NCBI RefSeq assembly: GCF_018780585.1
Contig: NZ_JADMJL010000019.1
Location: 1-64,000, forward strand
Length of the DNA stretch: 64,000 nucleotides
Direction: 5' to 3'
DNA from: Methyloversatilis discipulorum
GTDB taxonomy: Bacteria; Pseudomonadota; Gammaproteobacteria; Burkholderiales; Rhodocyclaceae
The notes beneath the pieces were generated by a model. The model worked only from the letters and a program-made list of their open reading frames with translations. It did not search any database and was not told where the DNA came from. Position numbers and translations under genes: made by a program. This document shows positions 18,601-26,916 of the stretch, piece by piece; position 1 is the first letter of the stretch; the number at the start of each line of letters is the position of its first letter.

Positions 18601-19283
18601 TTGGCTATCTGCGCCGGCTGCCGGTCGATGTCGTCAAGATCGACAAGTCCTTCGTGCTCGACATGCTGGACGACGAGGACGATTTCGAGGTCGTGCAGGC
18701 GGTCATCGCGCTGGCGCGCGCGCTGCGCCGGGAATCGGTAGCCGAAGGTGTCGAGACGGCCGAGCACGGGCTGCTGCTGATGCGTCTGGGCTGTCACCAG
18801 GTACAGGGCTACGGCATCGCGCGACCGATGCCGGCGGACGATCTGCTGCCCTGGCTGGCGAGCTGGGTGCCGGATCCACGGTGGACGGAGTGGCGGGATT
18901 TCAGCTGGGATATCGACGATCGCCCACTGTTTACCGCGATACGCGACTTCAACCGCTGGGCCGACGACGTACTGGCGATCGCCGCCGGCAACACGACGCG
19001 CCTGAGCGACGTCGAGGTGCGTGACCCGACGCAATGCCGCTTCGGTCTCTGGTTCCACGCCGAGGGCGAACAGCGCTACGGCAGCCTCGACGAATATCGG
19101 CGCCTCGATGTGGCGCACCGCGAGCTGCACGAACTGGGTGCCGACATCATCGATTGTCTGCGGCGCGGCGACGCGGCCGCGGCGCAGGCCGCTGCGCTCA
19201 GGCTGAGTGCAGCGCGCGAGCGCGTGACGGCCTGCATCGACGCGCTGCAGCGCGCTGCACGGCGCCGAGCGGTCACCGGCTGA
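15645..19283 (+). CDS. Membrane-bound PAS-GGDEF-EAL protein with C-terminal CZB-like domain
   Basis: 1212 residues predicted to make and/or break c-di-GMP. Order: TM1 (about 20-42), periplasmic sensor (43-180), TM2 (183-205), HAMP (206-258), three PAS domains (about 262-645), GGDEF with an intact motif at 728-732, EAL with an intact motif at 856-858 and DDFGVGYASLGYL later, and a C-terminal chemoreceptor zinc-binding-like region (1095-1205). In the last, C1131, H1158 and H1162 have the exact spacing of CZB ligands but the first histidine position is F1101. Both catalytic domains look active. Coupled by ATGA to the PhnD-like gene upstream. Confidence 0.92.
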   Translation: MTLAANFAARLRTLLTASLTRRLVLSIVVLHAVLISFFVSDLVRREREVLLAQSRAALLAEVELLSRSGREWVLANDLAGLDELLQSVRSSPGIEYAMYLDSDGRVLVHTEAERSGTVLSDALSLSALSAGVGQGARLLQQTAELSDALAPVHYGDRLVGWVRIARNHQSEAAALQRAVFDGALYALTAIVIGTLLAMLLARGLTADLRRARGLFERVREGDLSQRLSHRRQDELGHLLDGINDTLDTLMRNDRVLQQTQERLELAVKGSNDGVWDWDLASNDVYYSPRWKQMLGYSDDELGNRPDAFLDRVHPDDLPRLLDRINDYLEGRIPVYEIIIRVRHRDGGWRWIMSRGSAVRDPGGHARRMSGTHTDITPLKNAEAGLALERSRLYSLLAQMYIGVVMEDADGRIALCNHAFCDLLSVSGDPADFIGRRREDLLIDAQALFADGAAAVQRALDIAQRGEAVIGERVHLKDGRVIERDFLPIRVGDAQQGALWTLRDISARIRLERNLSAEKERLRVTLLSIGDAVISTGEDGRIDFLNPVAEHLTGWSNEEAAGRPLAEVLRLVDGVTRQPRPDPAIEVLRQQVVTPLEGETLLVSRSGEERVVEDSAAPIRDAQGGVCGAVVVFRDATDRHRMQERLRWQATHDPLTGLANRLLLEDRLTQAMARARRQDKLLAVCVLDLDEFKAVNDRLGHEAGDELLQAIAHRLSVSVRMDDTVARLGGDEFVVLLGSLGDVGEMEACLERMLAALAEPLHLAGEEVSTPASIGVTLYPLNDSEADALLRHADQAMYAAKQAGGRCYRLFDFEHSQESVERLRRKERIGEAITHGEMRLYFQPRVDMREGRMVSAEALVRWQHPEEGLLPPDSFLPLIDNDLEIHRLGEWVIRDALRHLATWWAAGAHFSVSVNISAPHLLAPGFVMRLAELLAEQPQLPRRVLEIEVVESVALNDIERAATVVSDIRRLGVRVAIDDFGVGYASLGYLRRLPVDVVKIDKSFVLDMLDDEDDFEVVQAVIALARALRRESVAEGVETAEHGLLLMRLGCHQVQGYGIARPMPADDLLPWLASWVPDPRWTEWRDFSWDIDDRPLFTAIRDFNRWADDVLAIAAGNTTRLSDVEVRDPTQCRFGLWFHAEGEQRYGSLDEYRRLDVAHRELHELGADIIDCLRRGDAAAAQAAALRLSAARERVTACIDALQRAARRRAVTG

Positions 19284-19301
19284 AACCGGCGACCGCGCCT
19301 G

Positions 19302-21212
19302 TCACGCGTCGATCAGGATGCCCAGATCGCGCAGGCGCTGCATCATTTCATCGACCGTCTGTTCGATGTCGCGGCCGCTGGTGTCGATGCGGATCTCCGC
19401 GTTCTCCGGTGCTTCGTAGGGCGAGTCGATACCGGTGAAGTTCTTGATCTCGCCGCGTCGCGCCTTCTTGTACAGCCCCTTCGGGTCGCGCTCCTCGGCC
19501 ACCGCGATCGGCGTGTCGACAAAGATTTCGATGAATTCGCCGTCCTCCAGCAGACCGCGCGCCATGCGGCGTTCGGAGCGGAAGGGCGAGATGAAGGCGG
19601 TAAGCACGATGAGACCGGCGTCCACCATCAGCTTGGCCACTTCGGCGACGCGACGGATGTTCTCGACGCGGTCCGCTTCGGTGAAGCCCAGATCCTTGTT
19701 CAGGCCGTGCCGCACGTTGTCGCCGTCGAGCAGATAAGTGTGACGGCCGAGCGCGTTCAATCGCTTTTCGAGCTGGTTGGCGAGCGTCGATTTGCCCGCG
19801 CCGGACAGGCCGGTGAACCACAGCACGCAGGGTTTCTGGCCCTTCATCGCGCCGCGGGTTGCCTTGTCCACATCGACGTGCTGCATGTGGATGTTGTGCG
19901 AGCGGCGCAGCGCGAAGCGCAGCATGCCGGCGCCTATGGTGGCGTTGCTGATGCGGTCGATCAGGATGAAGCCACCGGTTTCGCGTACCGATTCGTAGGG
20001 GTCGAAGGCGATCGGCCGGTCGATGCTGAGCTTCACCTGCGCGATCTCGTTCAGCGCGAGCTGTTTGGCCGCCAGATGCTCCAGCGTGTTCACGTTCACC
20101 TTGTGCTTGATGTCGGTGACCGTGGCAGTGACCGTGCGCGTACCGATCTTCATCAGGTAGGCGCGGCCGGGCATCATCGGCTCGTCCTGCATCCACACCA
20201 GCGTGGCTTCGAACTGGTCGGCCACTTCTGCTGGCGTGTCCTTGTGCGAAATCACGTCGCCGCGGGAAATGTCGACCTCGTCCTCCAGCACCAGCGTGAC
20301 CGACTGACCGGCGATGGCACGGGGCAGGTCGCCGTCGGCGGTGACGATGCGCTTGATCGTGCTGGTGCGGCCCGACGGCTGCACGCGGATGGCTGCGCCC
20401 GGTTCGATCACGCCGCTGGCGATGGTGCCGGCGAAGCCGCGGAAATCGAGATTGGGGCGGTTCACCCACTGCACCGGCAGGCGGAAGGGACCCTTCAGCC
20501 GGCGCTTCTGGTCGACCTCGACGGTTTCCAGATAGCCCATCAACGTCGGGCCGTGGTACCAGCCCATCTGTTCGCTCTGTGACGTGATGTTGTCGCCCTT
20601 CAGCGCGGACATCGGTATCGCGACGATGTCCTCCAGGCCCAGCTGGGCGGCGAAGGCGCGGTAGTCGTCGAGGATGCGGCGGAAGGTGGCCTCGGAATAG
20701 CCGACCAGGTCCATCTTGTTGATGGCGACGACGACGCGCTTGATGCCGATCAGCGACACCAGGAAGCTGTGGCGGCGGGTCTGCGTCTGCACGCCGTGAC
20801 GGGCGTCGACCAGGATGATGGCCAGATCGGCGGTCGAGGCGCCGGTGACCATGTTACGCGTGTACTGCTCGTGGCCCGGCGTGTCGGCGACGATGAACTT
20901 GCGCCGGTCGGTCGAGAAGAAGCGGTAGGCGACGTCGATCGTGATGCCCTGTTCGCGCTCCGCGGCCAGGCCGTCGACCAGCAGCGCGAAGTCGAGGTCG
21001 CCGCCCTGTGTGCCCACCTTCTTCGAGTCGGCTTCGAGCGCGGCCAGCTGGTCCTCGAACAGCATTTTCGATTCGTACAGCAGGCGGCCGATCAGCGTGC
21101 TCTTGCCGTCATCGACGCTGCCGCAGGTGATGAAGCGCAGCAGGCTCTTGTGCTCGTGCTGCTTCAGGTAGGCGCCGATGTCCTGCGCGATGAGGTCGGA
21201 TACGTGTGCCAT
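19302..21212 (-). CDS. cysNC: Bifunctional sulfate adenylyltransferase subunit 1 / APS kinase (CysN-CysC fusion)
   Basis: Large GTPase subunit of ATP sulfurylase fused to adenylylsulfate kinase, so it makes APS with CysD and then PAPS. The N-terminal elongation-factor-like GTPase has the P-loop GSVDDGKST (31-39); the C-terminal APS kinase has GLSGAGKST (about 468-476) and the [11 protein letters not shown] segment. Length 636 aa matches NodQ/CysNC fusions. Its ATG abuts the cysD stop with no gap, marking a cysD-cysNC operon. The product PAPS fits the adjacent cysQ gene, whose enzyme removes PAP. Confidence 0.95.
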   Translation of the reverse strand: MAHVSDLIAQDIGAYLKQHEHKSLLRFITCGSVDDGKSTLIGRLLYESKMLFEDQLAALEADSKKVGTQGGDLDFALLVDGLAAEREQGITIDVAYRFFSTDRRKFIVADTPGHEQYTRNMVTGASTADLAIILVDARHGVQTQTRRHSFLVSLIGIKRVVVAINKMDLVGYSEATFRRILDDYRAFAAQLGLEDIVAIPMSALKGDNITSQSEQMGWYHGPTLMGYLETVEVDQKRRLKGPFRLPVQWVNRPNLDFRGFAGTIASGVIEPGAAIRVQPSGRTSTIKRIVTADGDLPRAIAGQSVTLVLEDEVDISRGDVISHKDTPAEVADQFEATLVWMQDEPMMPGRAYLMKIGTRTVTATVTDIKHKVNVNTLEHLAAKQLALNEIAQVKLSIDRPIAFDPYESVRETGGFILIDRISNATIGAGMLRFALRRSHNIHMQHVDVDKATRGAMKGQKPCVLWFTGLSGAGKSTLANQLEKRLNALGRHTYLLDGDNVRHGLNKDLGFTEADRVENIRRVAEVAKLMVDAGLIVLTAFISPFRSERRMARGLLEDGEFIEIFVDTPIAVAEERDPKGLYKKARRGEIKNFTGIDSPYEAPENAEIRIDTSGRDIEQTVDEMMQRLRDLGILIDA

Positions 21213-22991
21213 TTAGAAATAACCCTCTTGCTTCTTCTTTTCCATCGAACCGGCCGAATCGTGGTCGATCACGCGGCCCTGGCGCTCCGAAGTCTTCGTG
21301 AGCAGCATTTCCTGGATGATTTCGGTCAGCGACGATGCATTCGACTCGACCGCGCCGGTCAGCGGATAGCAGCCCAGGGTGCGGAAACGCACGCTCTTCA
21401 TCTGCGGCACTTCGCCAGCGCGCAGCGGCATGCGCTCGTCGTCCACCATGATCAGCGTGCCGTCGCGCTCGACGACCGGGCGCGGCGCCGAGAAGTAGAG
21501 CGGCACGATGGGAATGTTCTGCAGATAGATGTACTGCCAGATGTCGAGCTCGGTCCAGTTCGAGATCGGGAAGGCGCGGATCGATTCGCCCTTGTGCTTG
21601 CGCGCGTTATAGAGGTTCCACAGTTCTGGCCGCTGGTTCTTCGGGTCCCAGCGGTGCTGCGCTGTGCGGAAGGAGAACACGCGTTCCTTGGCGCGCGATT
21701 TTTCCTCGTCGCGGCGGGCGCCGCCGAAAGCGACGTCGAAACCGTACTTGTCCAGCGCCTGTTTCAGCGCCTCGGTCTTCATGATGTCGGTGTGGATGGC
21801 GGAGCCGTGCGTGAACGGGTTGATGCCCTTGGCGACGCCTTCCTGGTTGATGTGCACGATGAGGTCCATGCCCAGCTTCTTCGCCATCTCGTCGCGGAAC
21901 TGGTACATCGCCTTGAACTTCCAGGTGGTGTCCACGTGCAGCAGCGGAAAGGGCGGCACGGCCGGGTAGAAGGCCTTCATCGCAAGGTGCAGCATGACCG
22001 CGCTGTCCTTGCCGATCGAGTAGAGCATGACCGGGTTTTCGGCTTCGGCCACCACCTCGCGCATGATGTGGATGCTCTCGGCTTCCAGCCGCTGCAGGTG
22101 GGTCAGGGTGTCGGGATCGATCGCTTCGGGTGTGGTCTGCATGGGCGCTCTCGGTTTGATCGCGGAATGATGGGGTGCCGCCGCGACGTGCGCGTTCGAG
22201 CGCGTCACGGCGGGCGGCGGATTCGAGGACTGGGCTGCGGCGGGCGTCACGGTCGGCGACATCGGCAGCGCGGTCCAGCTTAACGGCGGCGTCTGCGCCG
22301 ACATCCAGCGATCCAGTTCACCGCCCGGCGTCAGCGTCAGGCCGCTCAGCAACAGATGCACCGGCCGCTTCCGTTCGGCGGCGAGACGCTGCCAGAAGCG
22401 CGTCCAGTCGTCGGTATCCGGTGGGTTCTGGCATGCCGACCAGTGCAACTGGCCGCGGCTGCCACGTGCGAACAGGAGCCAGTGACGGTGCTCGGCGGCG
22501 GTACCGGGCAGGGAGCCGCACCAGAAGGGGTCGTGGTCGTGCGCGACCGATTTCATCAGCGCGTGCAGCTGCCGGTCGTCGTCGTCGGACAACGCGGGCT
22601 GCAGGCCCCAGCCGGCGCGGTAGCGACCCAGGCTGCGCCGCGGCGGCACCGGCAGACCTTGCTGCACGAACCACGCCGCAATCGCCTCGTCGCTCCACAG
22701 ACGCTGCGGCAGGCCGAGCGCATCCGGGGTGTGTCCGACCATGGCGGTCAGCAGTCTGCGCTCGACCGAGGCGTCGAGCTTGCGGCCGCTGCCGGCACTG
22801 CGGCCGCGACGGCGCAGCAGCACCGCATCCCATCCGCCAGCCAGATAGGCCTTGTGGGCAGCGATGACCGTTGGCGCGCTCAGGCGCACCGCGGCCGATA
22901 CCGCGGCCACGGTCATGCCGGCCAGGCGCAGCCTGACGGCTTCGCGGCGGCGTTCGTTCAACTCTTCGGCAGGCAGGTTTCTAGCGTCCAT
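21213..22991 (-). CDS. cysD: CysD (sulfate adenylyltransferase subunit 2) with in-frame IS630-transposase-like N-terminal module
   Basis: The C-terminal 309 residues, from M284 (ATG at 22140-22142), are a complete CysD that forms APS from sulfate and ATP: PP-loop YSIGKDSAV and the CysD landmarks [15 protein letters not shown] and [15 protein letters not shown]. Upstream the same frame is open for another 283 residues with a helix-turn-helix (about 26-56), a region laid out like an IS630 DDE transposase but without its acidic residues, and a Pro/Ala-rich linker (about 245-283). Either a fusion is made or CysD starts internally at 22142, where GAGAG lies five bases upstream next to a rare AGA codon. 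CysD itself is certain; the extension's translation is likely but unproven. Confidence 0.85.
   Translation of the reverse strand: MDARNLPAEELNERRREAVRLRLAGMTVAAVSAAVRLSAPTVIAAHKAYLAGGWDAVLLRRRGRSAGSGRKLDASVERRLLTAMVGHTPDALGLPQRLWSDEAIAAWFVQQGLPVPPRRSLGRYRAGWGLQPALSDDDDRQLHALMKSVAHDHDPFWCGSLPGTAAEHRHWLLFARGSRGQLHWSACQNPPDTDDWTRFWQRLAAERKRPVHLLLSGLTLTPGGELDRWMSAQTPPLSWTALPMSPTVTPAAAQSSNPPPAVTRSNAHVAAAPHHSAIKPRAPMQTTPEAIDPDTLTHLQRLEAESIHIMREVVAEAENPVMLYSIGKDSAVMLHLAMKAFYPAVPPFPLLHVDTTWKFKAMYQFRDEMAKKLGMDLIVHINQEGVAKGINPFTHGSAIHTDIMKTEALKQALDKYGFDVAFGGARRDEEKSRAKERVFSFRTAQHRWDPKNQRPELWNLYNARKHKGESIRAFPISNWTELDIWQYIYLQNIPIVPLYFSAPRPVVERDGTLIMVDDERMPLRAGEVPQMKSVRFRTLGCYPLTGAVESNASSLTEIIQEMLLTKTSERQGRVIDHDSAGSMEKKKQEGYF
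22143..22991 (-). other. Degenerate IS630-like transposase module preceding CysD
   Basis: Residues 1-283 of the cysD frame. The start [20 protein letters not shown] and the helix-turn-helix [24 protein letters not shown]-like region resemble IS630-family N-termini. Further on, [22 protein letters not shown] occupies the place where IS630 enzymes have the strand ending in a catalytic aspartate (LVLDN) and a following histidine; here both are lost. No terminal inverted repeats or TA duplications were noticed. It looks like a domesticated DNA-binding module rather than a live element. Confidence 0.6.
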
Positions 22992-23111
22992 TCTTCACGG
23001 ACAGGGTTGTCATCCGTCATGTAGAGTACAAGCATTCAGTGCGCAGATAATGTGCATTAATTATTTAGTGGCCGTTAAACCGACGGACACCGTGGCTTGT
23101 CAGGAGAAAAC

Positions 23112-23888
23112 ATGAAGGACGTCGCCGAACTGAAGACCTTGCACGCGGCGCTGCTGGACATCGTCCGGGATGCGGGCAAGTGCGTGATGGATGTCTATGC
23201 GACGGATTTCGAAGTGACTGATAAGTCGGACAATTCGCCCGTGACGCAAGCCGACAAGAAGGCTGACGAGGTCATCGTTGCGCGCTTGAAGGCGCTGACG
23301 CCGGACATTTTCATCGTGTCCGAAGAGTCCACCGAAGCCGGTCAGCGGCCGGCGGACGGCGCACCGTTCTGGCTGGTCGATCCACTGGATGGCACGAAAG
23401 AGTTTATCAACCGCAACGGCGAGTTCACAGTCAACGTCGCCCTGATCGAGAACGGCCAGCCGGTGCTGGGCGTCGTGCTGGCGCCGGCGCTGGGCCGCCT
23501 GTTCTCTGGCATCGCCGGTGTCGGCGCCTGGCTGGAGGACGCCGACGGCGCGCGCGAAATCCGCTGCCGCGTGCCGCCAGGCGAAGGGCTCACGGTGGTG
23601 GCCAGCCGTTCGCACGGCGACGCGGCCGCGCTCGAGGCCTACCTCGCAGGGCGCACGGTGGCAGACCTGCGCAACGCCGGCTCATCGCTGAAGATCTGTC
23701 TGGTCGCGGCCGGCGAAGCCGACGTCTATCCGCGCCTCGGTCGCACGATGGAATGGGACATTGCCGCCGGTCACGCGGTGCTGGTGGCCGCGGGTGGCCG
23801 CATCGAGCAGGTCGACGGTTCGCCGTTCAGCTACGGCAAACCGGATTTCGCCAACCCGCACTTCGCCGCCTGGGGGCTGGGCGCCTGA
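23112..23888 (+). CDS. cysQ: 3'(2'),5'-bisphosphate nucleotidase
   Basis: Hydrolyses PAP, the by-product of PAPS reduction, to AMP. The inositol-monophosphatase-fold metal site is visible: DPLDGTKEF at 90-98 with metal ligands D90 and D93, an upstream EE pair (71-72), and WDIAAGHAVL near the C-terminus. 258 aa is normal. The ATG at 23112 has CAGGAG eight bases upstream. It is divergent from the cysD-cysNC operon and 10 bases upstream of an SLC13-type permease gene, completing a sulfate-assimilation cluster. Confidence 0.94.
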   Translation: MKDVAELKTLHAALLDIVRDAGKCVMDVYATDFEVTDKSDNSPVTQADKKADEVIVARLKALTPDIFIVSEESTEAGQRPADGAPFWLVDPLDGTKEFINRNGEFTVNVALIENGQPVLGVVLAPALGRLFSGIAGVGAWLEDADGAREIRCRVPPGEGLTVVASRSHGDAAALEAYLAGRTVADLRNAGSSLKICLVAAGEADVYPRLGRTMEWDIAAGHAVLVAAGGRIEQVDGSPFSYGKPDFANPHFAAWGLGA

Positions 23889-23898
23889 GTCTCCGCTC

Positions 23899-25629
23899 AT
23901 GACTGCCTGGCTGGTTCTCGCCTCCATCGGGCTGTTGTTGGCGCTACTGGTGCATGGCCGCATCGCGCCGGCACCGCTGTTCGCCGGCCTGGCCACCTGT
24001 TACTACCTGGCCGGTCTGCTCGACCAGAAGGCCTGGCTGGCCAGTTACACCAATCCGGCGCTGGCCATGCTGGTGATGCTGCTGCTGGTGTCGCTGGTGA
24101 TCGAGCGCTCGCCAATACTGGAGCGCGTGTCCGACCGGCTGCTGCGCGGCTCGCCCGGCTGGGCGGTGGTGCGCTTCACCTCGGTCACCACGCTGTTTTC
24201 CGCCTTTCTGAACAACACGGCGGTGGTGGGGGCGCTGCTCGGCGTGGTGACCAAGCAGCGTCATCACCCGGCCTCGCTGCTGCTCATCCCGCTGTCCTTC
24301 GCCGCCATTGTCGGTGGCGTCACCACGCTGGTCGGTACCTCGACCAATCTGGTGGTCAGTTCGTTGATGGTGAATGCCGGCATGAAGCCGCTGGGCATGT
24401 TCGACCCGAGCTGGGTCGGCGTGCCGGTGGCGCTGGTCTGTGTGGCTGTGCTGGCGCTGAGCGTGCGTCTGCTGCCCCGGCATGCCGCGAACGACCGCGA
24501 ACTGCAGCAGGCCTATTTCCTCGAGGCGCGGGTCGAGCCGGCGTCGTCGCTGATCGGCCGCAGCATCGAACAGAACAGGCTGCGCAATCTCGAAGGCCTG
24601 TTCCTGCTTGAAATCATGCGCGAGGGCAGGCTCATCTCCCCGGTCGCACCGACCGAGGTAATCGAATCCGGCGATGTGCTCATCTTCACCGGCGAAGTGG
24701 ACAAGATGGCCGCGCTGCAGCGCTTCGACGGCCTGCAGGTGTTCGGCGTCGAGGCGGATTCGCTGCTGCGCTCCAACCTTCTCGAAGTGGTCGTGTCCAG
24801 CCAGTCCGAACTGGCGAACAAGACGCTGCGGGAAGTCGATTTTCGCACCATGTTCGACGCCGGCGTGGTCGGCATACGCCGCGGCGACAAGCGCCTGACC
24901 GGCCAGCTCGGGCGCGTGCCGCTGCACGTCGGCGACAGCCTGCTGCTGGCGGTCGGCCCCGATTTCGCGAACCACCGCAACATCGACCGCAACTTCCACC
25001 TGGTTGGCGGCACGGTGCGGCCGCGCCTGACGCCGCTGCAGAGCCGGCTCACGCTGGGCGCCTTCGCGGCGGTGATTGCGCTGTCGGGGCTGGAGATCGT
25101 GCCGCTGTTCACCGGCCTGCTTCTGCTGCTCGGAGGGCTGGTCGTCAGCGGCCTGCTGACCTTGGGCGAAATGCGGCGCCGCTTCCCGTTCGACCTGGTA
25201 CTGACCATAGGCTCGTCGCTGGCCATCGCCCAGGTACTGGAAAACAGCGGCGCCGCGGAACTGATGACCGGCGCGTTGCGCGCGCTGTACGACGGCCACG
25301 GCGTGGTCGGCGCCTTCATCGGCATCTACCTGCTGACGGTCATCCTGACCGAACTGGTGACCAATAACGCCGCTGCGGCGTTGGCCTTTCCGATCGCGCT
25401 GTCGACCGCGCGTGCCTTCGACGCCGATCCGATGCCCTTCGTGATGGCGGTGCTGTATGGCGCCAGCGCCGGCTTCCTGATCCCTTTCGGCTACCAGACC
25501 CATCTGATGGTGTATTCGCCCGGGCGCTACCGCATGCTGGATTTCGTCCGCATGGGCCTGCCGATCACCCTTGCCTATGGCGCGACCGTGCTGCTGCTGG
25601 TGCCGGTGTTCTTCCCGTTCGTCCGCTGA
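23899..25629 (+). CDS. SLC13/DASS-family permease with RCK_C domains, probable sulfate transporter
   Basis: 576 residues: about ten to twelve membrane segments in two halves separated by a soluble region (about 205-370) that reads as two TrkA-C/RCK_C regulatory domains. The N-terminal half has FLNNTAVVG (near 98-106) and the C-terminal half TNNAAAALAFPIAL, the paired asparagine motifs of the DASS/SLC13 fold; GTSTNLVV is also present. The start at 23899 begins the first membrane segment and follows the cysQ stop by 10 bases. Given the cysQ, cysD and cysNC neighbours, sulfate is the likely substrate; dicarboxylates are the alternative. Confidence 0.85.
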   Translation: MTAWLVLASIGLLLALLVHGRIAPAPLFAGLATCYYLAGLLDQKAWLASYTNPALAMLVMLLLVSLVIERSPILERVSDRLLRGSPGWAVVRFTSVTTLFSAFLNNTAVVGALLGVVTKQRHHPASLLLIPLSFAAIVGGVTTLVGTSTNLVVSSLMVNAGMKPLGMFDPSWVGVPVALVCVAVLALSVRLLPRHAANDRELQQAYFLEARVEPASSLIGRSIEQNRLRNLEGLFLLEIMREGRLISPVAPTEVIESGDVLIFTGEVDKMAALQRFDGLQVFGVEADSLLRSNLLEVVVSSQSELANKTLREVDFRTMFDAGVVGIRRGDKRLTGQLGRVPLHVGDSLLLAVGPDFANHRNIDRNFHLVGGTVRPRLTPLQSRLTLGAFAAVIALSGLEIVPLFTGLLLLLGGLVVSGLLTLGEMRRRFPFDLVLTIGSSLAIAQVLENSGAAELMTGALRALYDGHGVVGAFIGIYLLTVILTELVTNNAAAALAFPIALSTARAFDADPMPFVMAVLYGASAGFLIPFGYQTHLMVYSPGRYRMLDFVRMGLPITLAYGATVLLLVPVFFPFVR

Positions 25630-25645
25630 AGCGCAGCGGGCGCGC

Positions 25646-26836
25646 TCAGGCGGCCTGACCGGCACACCAGCCGGACGACCAGGCCCACTGGAAGTTGTAG
25701 CCGCCCAGCCAGCCGGTCACGTCGACCACCTCGCCGACGAAGTGCAGGCCAGGTACGCGCCGGGCAGCCATCGTCTTCTGGTCGAGCTCGCGCGTGTCCA
25801 CGCCGCCCAGCGTCACTTCCGCCTTGTTGTAGCCCAGCGTGCCCGACGGATGCAGCGCCCAGCCTTTGAGCTTGGCCGCGACGTCGGCCAGCGCGGCGCG
25901 CGGCAACTCGACCAGCGCGCTGTCCCATCGGCCGCCGCCTTCGAAATCCACCCACTGCTGGGCGAAGCGCTTCGGCAGGTGTTCCGCCAGCAGCCCAGCC
26001 AGTGTCTGCCGGCCAGCACGTGCCGATTGCAACCAGCTCTCCACGTCGTCCACGTCCGGCAGCAGGTCGATGCGCACCGGCTCGCGGCCACCCGCCTGCT
26101 GCCAATAGCTCGAAGCCTGCAGGATGGCCGGGCCGGACAGGCCGCGGTGGGTGAGCAGGGTCTGTTCGCGGAATTCCGGGCCGTCGCAGGAGGCGATCGA
26201 ATCGAAGGAGGCGCCGGACAGTTCGCCGAAGCGCGCCAGCCACTCCGGGTCCAGCGCCAGCGGCACCAGTGCCGGCTTGGGCGGGACCACCTTGAGGCCG
26301 AACTGCTCGGCCACCTTGTAACCGAAGGGGGTGGCGCCGATCTTGGGCACGGTGAGCCCACCGGTGGCGATCACCAGCGAGGCGGCGAAGCGCGCCCCTT
26401 GGTCGGTGTCGACGCGGAACAGATCACCTTCGCGCGTGACGCCCGCTACCGCTGAAGGCTGTTGCCAGCGCACGCCGCCAGCGTCGCACTCGTCCTTCAG
26501 CAGATCGATGATCTGCTGCGAACTGTCGTCGCAGAACAGCTGGCCCAGCGTCTTCTCGTGATAGCTGACGCCGTGCCGTTCGACCAGCGCGACGAAATCG
26601 CGCGGCGTGTAGCGCGACAGCGCCGAGCGGCAGAAATGCGGGTTCTGCGACAGGAAACAGTCCGGCCGCAGATCGCGATTGGTGAAATTGCAGCGGCCGC
26701 CGCCGGAAATGCGGATCTTCTCGGCCAGCTTCGGGTAGTGGTCGATCAGCAGCACGCTCCGGCCGCGGCTTCCCGCGGTAGCGGCACACATCAGGCCGGC
26801 CGCGCCGGCGCCGATCACGATCACGTCGACATGCAT
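25646..26836 (-). CDS. HI0933/BaiN-family flavoprotein
   Basis: 396-residue FAD-binding protein. The dinucleotide motif GAGAAGLMCA is at 8-17 and the family signature ISGGGRCNFTN at about 43-53; a middle domain of roughly 150 residues and the C-terminal FVGEVVDVTGWLGGYNFQWA segment follow. The family is annotated as NAD(P)/FAD-dependent oxidoreductase; no physiological reaction can be assigned. Convergent with the permease gene, which ends 17 bases away. Confidence 0.9.
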   Translation of the reverse strand: MHVDVIVIGAGAAGLMCAATAGSRGRSVLLIDHYPKLAEKIRISGGGRCNFTNRDLRPDCFLSQNPHFCRSALSRYTPRDFVALVERHGVSYHEKTLGQLFCDDSSQQIIDLLKDECDAGGVRWQQPSAVAGVTREGDLFRVDTDQGARFAASLVIATGGLTVPKIGATPFGYKVAEQFGLKVVPPKPALVPLALDPEWLARFGELSGASFDSIASCDGPEFREQTLLTHRGLSGPAILQASSYWQQAGGREPVRIDLLPDVDDVESWLQSARAGRQTLAGLLAEHLPKRFAQQWVDFEGGGRWDSALVELPRAALADVAAKLKGWALHPSGTLGYNKAEVTLGGVDTRELDQKTMAARRVPGLHFVGEVVDVTGWLGGYNFQWAWSSGWCAGQAA

Positions 26837-26916
26837 GGACGGGGAGGGCGGAAGGACGAAAGGCGCGAGTGTAGCGGGCGGCAGCGCAAACCCGGGGCCT
26901 GAAGTAGCATCGCCGG

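Noticed and set aside
22143-22991. Intact IS630 insertion sequence
   Set aside because: The catalytic acidic residues are missing, no terminal inverted repeats were noticed, and the frame continues into CysD without a stop.
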